5,117 nucleotides of DNA. Source: Bacillota bacterium. Its GTDB lineage: Bacteria; Bacillota; DTU030. Shown here piece after piece: positions 1-4,797 of the stretch. The DNA lies in NCBI GenBank assembly GCA_012842325.1, contig DUTA01000042.1, positions 1 through 5,117 of the forward strand, given 5' to 3'. Under the pieces are notes generated by a model. It was not told the origin of the DNA and did not search any database. It was given only the letters and a program-made list of their open reading frames with translations. Within the stretch, counting starts at the first letter, position 1. Each line of letters opens with the position of its first letter. The position numbers and the translations under genes are program-made.

Positions 1-600
1 GCGGCCGGCCGCACCGACACCGGCGTCCATGCCCGGGGGCAGGTGGTCAACTTTTTCACTTCCTCTTCCATTCCCCCGGAACGCTTACCCAGGGCCCTCA
101 ACAGCTGCCTGCCCGAGGAAATTGTCGTTTTGGGCGCTGAGGAGGTTCCCCCCGAATTTCATGCCCGGCGCTCGGCCAAATCGAAGATCTACCGCTACAC
201 CCTCGATTGTGGTGAATACCCCGATGTGTTCTGGCGCCGCTTTGCCTGGCATCCCATCTACAAGCTGCAGGCAGACGCCCTGCAGGAAGCCGGCCGGCAC
301 CTGGTCGGCACCCATGATTTTAGCTCTTTTCGGGCTTCGGGATCGGCGGTGAAGACCAGCGTCCGCTGCATTAAACGGCTGGAGTGGGATTTTTCCCAGG
401 ATCCCCTGTGGCATCTTTACATCGAAGCCGACGGTTTCCTCTATAAAATGGTCAGGATAATTGTCGGCACCCTGGTGGAGGTGGCCCGGGGAGCCCTCCG
501 GCCCGAGGATGTAGCCAGGATCAGGGACGGCAGAGACCGGAACCTGGCCGGCCCCACGGCCCCTGCCCGGGGCCTGTGCCTGTGGGAAGTTAAGTACTGA
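1..600 (+). CDS. truA: tRNA pseudouridine(38-40) synthase TruA, 5'-truncated
   Basis: This enzyme isomerises uridine to pseudouridine at positions 38-40 of the tRNA anticodon arm in the cytoplasm. The reading frame is open from base 1 and encodes 199 residues up to TGA, so about 45-50 N-terminal residues lie outside the window (family members are usually about 245 long). The fragment starts right at the catalytic motif GRTDTGVHA (residues 3-11), with the nucleophilic Asp at residue 6. Other family signatures are KSKIYRY (about 60-66), HDFSSFRA (105-112), FLYKMVR (146-152) and the C-terminal APARGLCLWEVKY ending. In Firmicutes truA typically sits just upstream of rplM-rpsI at the end of the ribosomal protein region, as it does here. 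Nothing looks broken apart from the window edge. A 7-bp inverted repeat overlaps the stop codon. Identification is firm. Confidence 0.96.
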   Translation, partial: AAGRTDTGVHARGQVVNFFTSSSIPPERLPRALNSCLPEEIVVLGAEEVPPEFHARRSAKSKIYRYTLDCGEYPDVFWRRFAWHPIYKLQADALQEAGRHLVGTHDFSSFRASGSAVKTSVRCIKRLEWDFSQDPLWHLYIEADGFLYKMVRIIVGTLVEVARGALRPEDVARIRDGRDRNLAGPTAPARGLCLWEVKY

Positions 601-625
601 GGGCCTATCTTTCCTTTCCCCTCAG
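597..625. repeat. Inverted repeat spanning the truA stop codon
   Basis: CTGAGGG (597-603) is perfectly complementary to CCCTCAG (619-625), with a 15-nt loop. The left arm contains the truA TGA and the right arm ends one base before the -35 box of the rplM promoter. No U-run follows, so it is not a canonical intrinsic terminator. It could be a weak terminator, an mRNA 3'-end stabiliser or a protein binding site. The role is unknown. Confidence 0.5.
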
Positions 626-626
626 C

Positions 627-655
627 TTGACATCCCCCCTGCCCTATATTAAAAT
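627..655 (+). promoter_or_regulatory. Sigma-A type promoter for rplM-rpsI
   Basis: A perfect -35 hexamer TTGACA (627-632) is followed, after exactly 17 bp, by TAAAAT (650-655), a 5/6 match to the -10 consensus. Transcription would start near 662, giving a leader of about 160 nt before the rplM start codon. The position between truA and rplM, and the near-consensus sequence, fit a strong housekeeping promoter for ribosomal proteins. This is read directly from the sequence; activity is inferred. Confidence 0.8.
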
Positions 656-693
656 TATCCTGTGAGTTTATGCGGTTTTCTCCTGTACCATGC

Positions 694-749
694 CCCGGAC
701 GCTGGAGGAAACAGCATTTGCTTTTGTTATCTGGCAGCTGGAATACGGG
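694..749 (+). promoter_or_regulatory. Candidate structured leader of rplM (possible L13 autoregulatory leader)
   Basis: Within the presumed transcript before rplM, three nested complementary segments can be drawn: CCCG (694-697) with CGGG (746-749), GCTG (701-704) with CAGC (735-738), and AACAG (710-714) with TTGTT (724-728, one G-U). An alternative fold pairs 676-683 with 704-711. Low-G+C Gram-positive bacteria are known to carry an L13 leader RNA before rplM that is thought to bind the protein and repress the operon. The location fits, but I could not confirm the family consensus by eye. The stems are short, so this is a candidate only. Confidence 0.4.
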
Positions 750-805
750 TTTCACATTTCCCAACATGACATGACATACAAGGAACGGGAAAGAGAGTTT
801 CGCGC

Positions 806-813
806 AAGGAGGG
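806..813 (+). promoter_or_regulatory. Ribosome binding site fixing the GTG start of rplM
   Basis: AAGGAGGG lies 6 nt before GTG 820. For the downstream ATG 835 the distance would be 21 nt, which is too far. The GTG start yields the N-terminus MRTTYMA, matching the MRTTPMA type seen in Bacillus L13, so GTG is the better start. Confidence 0.85.
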
Positions 814-819
814 ATAGAC

Positions 820-1251
820 GTGCGGACGACGTATATGGCTAAGCCCCAGGAAATCCAGCGGAAGTGGTACGTCCTGGATGCTGCAGGCAAACCCCTGGGC
901 CGGCTGGCTACGGAAGCGGCCCGGATTCTGCGGGGCAAACATAAGCCCATCTATACGCCCCATATCGATACGGGCGATCATGTCATAGTGATCAATGCGG
1001 AGAAGGTTGTCCTGACGGGGAACAAACTGAAGCAGAAGGAGTACATCCGCCATTCCGGTTATCCGGGCGGCCTGAAGAGGACCAGGTACGAGAAGCTGCT
1101 GCAGGAGAAACCGGAACTGGTCGTCGAAAAGGCAATCAAAGGGATGCTTCCCCATAACCGGCTGGGCCGTGCTATGGCCAGGAAGCTTCGGGTTTACCGC
1201 GGTCCGGACCACAAACACCAGGCCCAGGTCCCGGAAAACTGGAATTTCTGA
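820..1251 (+). CDS. rplM: 50S ribosomal protein L13
   Basis: L13 is an early-assembling protein of the large ribosomal subunit that binds 23S rRNA. The 143-residue product matches the usual bacterial length (about 142-145). It carries family landmarks in order: KWYVLDAAGKPLGRLA near residues 14-29, ILRGKHKPIYTPHIDTGDHV (about 36-55), INAEKVVLTG (57-66), YPGGLK (about 82-87), KAIKGMLPHNRLGR (about 107-120) and the C-terminal VYRGPDHKHQAQ. A GTG start was chosen because of the AAGGAGGG site 6 nt upstream and the conserved MRTT N-terminus. It forms an operon with rpsI, 19 nt downstream, transcribed from the promoter at 627-655. The leader may mediate feedback control by L13. Nothing is unusual in the coding sequence. 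Confidence 0.98.
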   Translation: MRTTYMAKPQEIQRKWYVLDAAGKPLGRLATEAARILRGKHKPIYTPHIDTGDHVIVINAEKVVLTGNKLKQKEYIRHSGYPGGLKRTRYEKLLQEKPELVVEKAIKGMLPHNRLGRAMARKLRVYRGPDHKHQAQVPENWNF

Positions 1252-1270
1252 AGGAAAGGAGGCAACCTAA

Positions 1271-1663
1271 ATGGCCCAGCTCCAATACATGGGAACGGGT
1301 AGGAGAAAGACCTCTGTGGCCAGGGTCAGGCTGGTCGCGGGTAGTGGAAATATAATTGTCAACGGTGAACCGGTGGAAGAGTATTTTCCCACCCCGGTCC
1401 AACAGACCATTGTGAGGCAGCCCCTGGAAGCAACCAATACTGCCGGCAAATACGATGTCCTGGTAAAGGTAGAGGGCGGCGGCATGTCGGGTCAGGCCGG
1501 AGCCGTGCGCCACGGCATTGCCCGTGCCCTGCTCAAGGCTGACGAATCCCTGCGCCCCATCCTGCGCAAATACGGCTTTTTGACCAGGGACCCCCGGATG
1601 AAGGAACGGAAAAAATACGGTCTCAAGAAGGCCCGGCGGGCTCCCCAGTTTTCCAAACGTTAG
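1271..1663 (+). CDS. rpsI: 30S ribosomal protein S9
   Basis: S9 is a small-subunit protein whose C-terminal tail reaches the P-site tRNA. The 130-residue product is full length. It shows the N-terminal YMGTGRRKTSVARVRL segment (residues 6-21), the central GGGMSGQAGAVRHGIARALL core (about 68-87), LTRDPRMKERKKYGLKKAR (about 104-122) and the invariant basic ending APQFSKR. The ATG is preceded by AAAGGAGG (1255-1262) with an 8-nt spacer. It is the second and last gene of the rplM-rpsI operon: its TAG stop is the foot of an intrinsic terminator stem. Identification is certain. Confidence 0.99.
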   Translation: MAQLQYMGTGRRKTSVARVRLVAGSGNIIVNGEPVEEYFPTPVQQTIVRQPLEATNTAGKYDVLVKVEGGGMSGQAGAVRHGIARALLKADESLRPILRKYGFLTRDPRMKERKKYGLKKARRAPQFSKR

Positions 1664-1689
1664 AAAGGACCTGGTGTCCTTTCTTTTTT
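1662..1689 (+). terminator. Intrinsic terminator of the rplM-rpsI operon
   Basis: AGAAAGGAC (1662-1670) pairs perfectly with GTCCTTTCT (1676-1684) around a 5-nt CTGGT loop, and a run of six T (1684-1689) follows directly. The stem begins at the second base of the rpsI TAG stop codon, so a terminating ribosome may cover its left arm. Confidence 0.9.
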
Positions 1690-1707
1690 GCCCCTGGGAC
1701 TATGCCC

Positions 1708-1744
1708 TCCCGGGCACCCCGGCTCCCATGCCCGGGGCTTTTTT
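1708..1744 (+). terminator. Second, tandem intrinsic terminator
   Basis: CCCGGGCA (1709-1716) pairs with TGCCCGGG (1729-1736), 8 bp with a 12-nt loop, extendable by a G-U pair. It is followed one base later by six T (1739-1744). Alternative folds exist: TGCCC/GGGCA (1703-1716) together with CCCCGG/CCGGGG (1717-1737), which also ends at the same T-run. Either fold works as a back-up terminator insulating cwlD from ribosomal transcription. Confidence 0.8.
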
Positions 1745-1779
1745 GTTTCTAAATAGAACCTGCCTGTAATATGTATAAA
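1743..1779 (+). promoter_or_regulatory. Weak candidate promoter for cwlD
   Basis: An A+T-rich stretch after the tandem terminators contains TAATAT (1767-1772, preceded by TG) and TATAAA (1774-1779), either usable as a -10 box. The only -35-like hexamer is TTGTTT (1743-1748), 18 bp before TAATAT. Because two terminators precede it, cwlD needs its own promoter. In Bacillus cwlD is transcribed by sporulation sigma factors, and I see no clear match to those consensus sequences. The exact site is therefore uncertain. Confidence 0.3.
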
Positions 1780-1780
1780 A

Positions 1781-1843
1781 CAGGGCGGCCGCTGGTTCTT
1801 TTGCCCTGCTGGAAAGGGGATCTTTCCGGGCCCCATCAGCAGG
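1781..1843 (+). promoter_or_regulatory. Competing hairpins in the presumed cwlD leader
   Basis: CAGGGC (1781-1786) can pair with GCCCTG (1803-1808). CCTGCT (1805-1810) can instead pair with AGCAGG (1838-1843), stacked on GGAAAG/CTTTCC (1811-1816 with 1822-1827). The two outer stems share bases 1805-1808 and so exclude each other. No known riboswitch consensus is recognised and no U-run follows, so a regulatory role is speculative. Confidence 0.35.
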
Positions 1844-1872
1844 CGAGATCCATAAGGGAATGGGCCCTTGGG

Positions 1873-1881
1873 AGGGAGGAG
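1873..1881 (+). promoter_or_regulatory. Ribosome binding site pointing to a TTG start of cwlD
   Basis: The purine-rich AGGGAGGAG ends 5 nt before TTG 1887, a good Shine-Dalgarno arrangement. The alternative ATG at 1860 has AAGGGA abutting it with no spacer. It also sits in the loop of a possible 5-bp hairpin (1854-1858 with 1865-1869). This makes the TTG the likelier start. Confidence 0.6.
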
Positions 1882-1886
1882 AGGCC

Positions 1887-2621
1887 TTGGGTACAGTCAG
1901 GAATATAGGGCCGGGGGCGGTGCGGTTGTTCGCGGCTTTGCTTGTATTTACCCTGTTGCTGGGCCTTTTTTATAACCTCAGCACCCTTCCCCTGCGAAAG
2001 GAAATGGCCGTCCTGGCGAGACATGCCGGCCAGAGGATCATCGTCCTGGACCCGGGCCACGGCGGCTTTGACGGGGGGGCCAGGGGTCTGAGCGGAGTTG
2101 AGGAAGAAGAAATTGTCCTGGCGGTGGCCAAGGACCTGGCCTGGTACCTGGAACAGGCAGGGGCGCGGGTGTTTCTGACCAGGGAGGAAGATGTGGAACT
2201 GGCAGAGGATAAGGTGGAGGATTTAAATGCCCGGATCAGGCTGGCCGAAGCAGTGGCTGCCGATCTTTTCCTCAGCATTCATGCCAACAGTTTTCCCTCC
2301 CCCTACGAATACGGGGCCCAGAGCTTTTACTGCCACAATCATCCCGCCAGCGAGACCCTGGCCAAGGAGATCCAGGGGGCCCTGGTGGAGGGAATTGACA
2401 TCCTGGGCTACAATTACCGGGAAGCACAGGAAGCAGAGTACTATCTCCTCCGCAACCTGGAGATCCCGGCCGCTTTGATTGAAATCGGCTTTCTTTCCAA
2501 TCCCAGGGAAGAAGCCCTTTTAAGTCAGAGGGCCTATCAGAAAAGGCTGGCCTGGTGCCTTTTTGTCGGGGTGGTCCGGTTTTTTTCCCGGACCGCTTCG
2601 GTGGAGGAAACTGGTTATTAA
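1887..2621 (+). CDS. cwlD: N-acetylmuramoyl-L-alanine amidase CwlD (spore cortex)
   Basis: This zinc amidase cleaves the bond between N-acetylmuramic acid and L-alanine of peptidoglycan. In Bacillus, CwlD acts with PdaA to make muramic-delta-lactam in spore cortex, the mark read by germination lytic enzymes. From TTG 1887 the product is 244 residues, close to the 237 of B. subtilis (an ATG at 1860 would add nine residues). A hydrophobic segment at residues 12-32 is an N-terminal membrane anchor or uncleaved signal. The Amidase_3 domain follows, with DPGHGG (His58, zinc ligand), GVEEEEIVL (Glu ligand within 72-75), LSIHAN (His132, zinc ligand) and IEIGFLSN (catalytic Glu200). All key residues are present. 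In Firmicutes cwlD often lies a little downstream of rpsI, as here. No terminator is visible behind it, so transcription may run into ortAB. Confidence 0.93.
   Translation: MGTVRNIGPGAVRLFAALLVFTLLLGLFYNLSTLPLRKEMAVLARHAGQRIIVLDPGHGGFDGGARGLSGVEEEEIVLAVAKDLAWYLEQAGARVFLTREEDVELAEDKVEDLNARIRLAEAVAADLFLSIHANSFPSPYEYGAQSFYCHNHPASETLAKEIQGALVEGIDILGYNYREAQEAEYYLLRNLEIPAALIEIGFLSNPREEALLSQRAYQKRLAWCLFVGVVRFFSRTASVEETGY
2571..2596. repeat. Inverted repeat with T7 loop in the 3' end of cwlD
   Basis: GTGGTCCGG (2571-2579) pairs with CCGGACCGC (2588-2596) with one G-U pair. The loop contains seven T (2580-2586). It lies inside the coding sequence, 23 bases before the cwlD stop codon, and encodes part of VVRFFSRTA. 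The T-run is in the loop, not after the stem, so this is not a standard terminator. Confidence 0.55.
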
Positions 2622-2718
2622 AGGCGAATATTAAATGGGAATAAAGGACTGCTGTGGCAGCATGAGAAACGTAACAATTGCCGGAGCAGGCCCGGAGAAA
2701 TCACTGCAGTTTTCGAGG

Positions 2719-2725
2719 AAGGAGG
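2719..2725 (+). promoter_or_regulatory. Ribosome binding site fixing the GTG start of ortA
   Basis: AAGGAGG lies 8 nt before GTG 2734, ideal spacing. In-frame ATG codons at 2635 and 2662 lack a comparable site. A TTG at 2728 is only 2 nt away from this site and would be too close. Confidence 0.8.
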
Positions 2726-2733
2726 AGTTGCCT

Positions 2734-3045
2734 GTGCAGGAAGGAAAGGCTGGCGATTGGGTTCAGATACGCAGTATTGTGCTGCCGCCGGGTCAGCGGG
2801 CCCCCCAGGTGCCGGATGATACCCAGGCGGTCCCCCTGTTCATGTTGGTGAAGGGCTTTTTACAGCATGCGGCCAGGATCGGGGAAGAGGCCACCATCAC
2901 CACCGTAATTGGCCGCCGGGTGACGGGAGAATTGGTGGCGGTAAATCCCACCTACGACCACGATTACGGCCGCCCGGTGCCGGAGCTCCTGTCCATTGGC
3001 CCGGAATTGAGAAGAATGCTCTGGGGGGAGGAAGCAGCAGAATGA
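2734..3045 (+). CDS. ortA: 2-amino-4-oxopentanoate thiolase, alpha (small) subunit OrtA
   Basis: This is the small subunit of the CoA-dependent thiolase that splits 2-amino-4-oxopentanoate into acetyl-CoA and D-alanine, the last step of oxidative ornithine fermentation described in Clostridium sticklandii. The 103-residue product from GTG has family-type segments GDWVQIRSIVL (about 7-17), RAPQVPDDT (about 22-30), PLFMLVKGFLQH (about 34-45) and VNPTYDHDYGRPVPELLSIG (70-89). It has no membrane segment. A longer open frame from ATG 2635 would add 33 residues without a good ribosome site or family support. The stop codon overlaps the ortB start by 4 nt, so the two subunits are translationally coupled. 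The 112-nt gap after cwlD has a small TGCTG/CAGCA hairpin (2650-2662) and no clear promoter. The call rests on recognised sequence plus the ortB partner. Confidence 0.88.
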   Translation: MQEGKAGDWVQIRSIVLPPGQRAPQVPDDTQAVPLFMLVKGFLQHAARIGEEATITTVIGRRVTGELVAVNPTYDHDYGRPVPELLSIGPELRRMLWGEEAAE

Positions 3046-4472
3046 CTCTGGATCGCAGCTATCAGGCGGTAATGGCCCGGCGTAACGAAATAATGAAAAG
3101 GGCTCTGGGTATTGATTACACTGAATTTGAGCGCAGTCCCCTGGCCTTCGATTACGAAGGCATGATGGCCAAAGCGGGCTACACCCTGGAGGAGGTCCGG
3201 AAGATACAGGGGGAAACGGGGGTGGGAAATACACCCCTGCTGGAACTGAAAAATGTAACGGCCCTGGCCCGGAAACTGGCACCGTCGGGAAAGGGAGCCC
3301 GGATCTTCATTAAGGACGAAGCGGCCAATCCCTCCGGCAGTTTTAAGGACCGGCGGGCCAGCGTTTCGGTCTACCATGCCAAAAAGATGGGTTACCCGGG
3401 GGTAATTGCCGCCACCAGCGGCAACTACGGGGCGGCAGTGGCCTCCCAGGCGGCCATGCGGGGCCTGAAGTGCATTGTTGTGCAGGAGGTCTTTGACAGC
3501 CGCGGTGTCGGGCAGCCGGAAATAGTGGAAAAGGGCCGGAAGTGTGAGGCCTATGGGGCCGAGGTGGTACAGCTCAGCGTTGGCCCCGAATTGTTCTACG
3601 TTTTCCTCCTCCTGCTGGAGGAGACAGGCTTCCTCAATGCTTCCCTTTACACACCCTTTGGCATTGCCGGGGTGGAGACCCTGGGCTATGAACTGGCGGA
3701 GCAGGTGCGGGAGCTGACGGGCCGGGACCCAGCTGCCGTTGTCGTCACCCATGCCGGCGGCGGGAATGTGACGGGGACGGCCCGGGGCTTGCGGAAGGCC
3801 GGGTGTGTGGACGCCCGGGTCATTGGGGTCAGCGTGGACCTCAGCGGCTTACACATGGCCAGTGACGGCGACTTTAACCGCAAATCCTTTACCACCGGCC
3901 ATACCGGCTTTGGCGTTCCCTTCAGCACCTGGCCTGACCGGGCCGATGTGCCCAGAAATGCGGCCCGGCCCCTCCGCTACCTTGATCGCTATGTAACCGT
4001 TACCCAGGGCGAGGTTTTTTATGTCACAGAGATGCTGGCCCAGCTGGAAGGTTTGGAAAGGGGCCCGGCGGGCAATACCTCCCTGGCCGCTGCCTTCGCC
4101 ATTGCCCAGGAACTCGATGAGGATCAGGTCGTGGTGGTGCAGGAAACAGAATACACAGGGGCGGGGAAACACCCGACAGCCCAGCTGACCTTTGCCCGGG
4201 ACAATGGCATTGAAGTCCGGCGGGGAGATCCCCGGGAGAACGTGCCGGGAAAGAGAATAGTCATACCGGCCCATCCCGGGCAGTTGGGTGTGGTCGACGT
4301 CGATTTGGACCAGCTGCGCCGCTCCTACCTCCGCAATGCCATAACGAACACCGGCGTCCGGGAGGTCAGCCGGGAAGATATTGCTTTTCTAGCTGAAGAC
4401 TGCAGGGCTTCCCGGGAATTTGTCCGGGAACAGCTGGCGGAACTGGGGGTAAAGCTTCCTGACCAGGGGTAA
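3042..4472 (+). CDS. ortB: 2-amino-4-oxopentanoate thiolase, beta (PLP) subunit OrtB
   Basis: This is the large catalytic subunit of the OrtAB thiolase (2-amino-4-oxopentanoate + CoA to acetyl-CoA + D-alanine). Unlike common thiolases it uses pyridoxal phosphate and belongs to the fold-type II, threonine-synthase-like family. The 476-residue product fits the family (about 470). NPSGSFKDRRAS places the Schiff-base lysine at Lys102. SGNYGAAVASQAA (126-138) and the glycine-rich THAGGGNVTG (236-245) form the cofactor phosphate and ring contacts. ETEYTGAGKHP (368-378) is a further conserved-looking block. Start: ATG in an ATGA overlap with ortA, with GGAGGA (3027-3032) 9 nt upstream. The adjacent ortA and the downstream arginase favour the ornithine pathway over threonine synthase. 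The genes for aminomutase, dehydrogenase and racemase are not adjacent. Confidence 0.92.
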   Translation: MTLDRSYQAVMARRNEIMKRALGIDYTEFERSPLAFDYEGMMAKAGYTLEEVRKIQGETGVGNTPLLELKNVTALARKLAPSGKGARIFIKDEAANPSGSFKDRRASVSVYHAKKMGYPGVIAATSGNYGAAVASQAAMRGLKCIVVQEVFDSRGVGQPEIVEKGRKCEAYGAEVVQLSVGPELFYVFLLLLEETGFLNASLYTPFGIAGVETLGYELAEQVRELTGRDPAAVVVTHAGGGNVTGTARGLRKAGCVDARVIGVSVDLSGLHMASDGDFNRKSFTTGHTGFGVPFSTWPDRADVPRNAARPLRYLDRYVTVTQGEVFYVTEMLAQLEGLERGPAGNTSLAAAFAIAQELDEDQVVVVQETEYTGAGKHPTAQLTFARDNGIEVRRGDPRENVPGKRIVIPAHPGQLGVVDVDLDQLRRSYLRNAITNTGVREVSREDIAFLAEDCRASREFVREQLAELGVKLPDQG

Positions 4473-4476
4473 ACGA

Positions 4477-4505
4477 TTGAATTTGGGCTGTTTTCGGGTC
4501 ATAAA
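4477..4505 (+). promoter_or_regulatory. Weak candidate promoter after ortB
   Basis: TTGAAT (4477-4482) and CATAAA (4500-4505) are 17 bp apart and each match the sigma-A consensus at 4 of 6 positions. A GATAAT (4508-4513) also lies here. If used, it would start a transcript just before the large hairpin at 4516-4559 and run toward rocF. This is a weak match. Confidence 0.22.
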
Positions 4506-4515
4506 TAGATAATTC

Positions 4516-4565
4516 GGGGGGACCCTTGACCTGTTTCAGGGCAGGTCTGGGGTCCCTTTCCCTCT
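4516..4565 (+). terminator. Long hairpin behind ortB, probable terminator of ortAB
   Basis: GGGACCCT (4519-4526) pairs with GGGGTCCC (4549-4556), including one G-U. After a T/T mismatch, GACCTG (4528-4533) pairs with CAGGTC (4542-4547) around an 8-nt loop. The tract after the stem is TTTCCCTCT, not a clean U-run. It is the strongest stem in the gap and well placed to end ortAB mRNA, but it could equally be an mRNA stabiliser or a leader element. Confidence 0.5.
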
Positions 4566-4645
4566 AAGGGATTCCTTGCCTTCCCCGCCGCAAAGGCCGT
4601 TGTCGCAGGCAAGTCCGGCCCCTTTGCCCGCCCTGCGCGGGGCGC

Positions 4646-4680
4646 CGCCAATTTCCAGCTTCGAACCTCCAGCCTGTCGC
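4646..4680. repeat. Degenerate heptanucleotide tandem repeat
   Basis: Read in steps of seven, the sequence gives CGCCAAT, TTCCAGC, TTCGAAC, CTCCAGC and CTGTCGC. The middle three are clearly related (consensus yTCsArC); the outer two are decayed or unrelated. The opposite strand reads GCTGGAG, GTTCGAA, GCTGGAA. The pattern resembles short tandemly repeated heptanucleotide elements found between genes in some bacteria, but with so few units chance cannot be excluded. Confidence 0.4.
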
Positions 4681-4761
4681 AGTGCCGCCCCGCCGGAAGT
4701 GTCGTCCTTTAAAGGGGCGTATGGAGAGCCGGGGGTTTTGCTCCCCAGGGTATTCAGGCGG

Positions 4762-4797
4762 CTTTTAGATTTCGGCCCATTTGGGCATCCTAAGAAG
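4762..4797 (+). promoter_or_regulatory. Hairpin in the upstream region of rocF
   Basis: CTTTTA (4762-4767) pairs with TAAGAAG (4791-4797, one bulged G), GAT (4768-4770) with ATC (4787-4789), and GCCC (4775-4778) with GGGC (4783-4786) around an ATTT loop. It ends 50 nt before the rocF ribosome site, where a leader control element could sit. No U-run follows, so it is not a terminator as drawn. Function unknown. Confidence 0.35.

Noticed and set aside
763..779. Short repeat ACATGACATGACA in the rplM leader
   Set aside because: Two copies of a hexamer is within chance expectation, with no further structure.
2635..2733. 33-residue N-terminal extension of OrtA from ATG 2635 (contains a Cys pair)
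   Set aside because: It has no good ribosome site, and the OrtA-like sequence starts right after the well-served GTG 2734. It is treated as untranslated gap.
2622..2733. Sigma-54 promoter before ortA, as for Bacillus roc genes (TGGCAG at 2655)
   Set aside because: There is no TTGC element at the required -12 spacing. The same check before rocF also failed.
2964..3752. Long minus-strand open frame opposite ortB
   Set aside because: It is an antisense shadow of a well-conserved PLP enzyme. It has no family resemblance and no ribosome site that would support it.
3042..4472. Annotation of the PLP enzyme as threonine synthase
   Set aside because: The fold family is shared, but coupling to ortA and the neighbouring arginase point to the OrtB thiolase subunit.
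4651..4680. TTCGAACC resembling a tRNA T-loop
   Set aside because: No acceptor, D-arm or anticodon arm can be built around it on either strand. It is better explained by the heptamer tract.
4723..4746. GGAGAG start reminiscent of a glycine riboswitch
   Set aside because: The rest of the conserved glycine aptamer core is absent.
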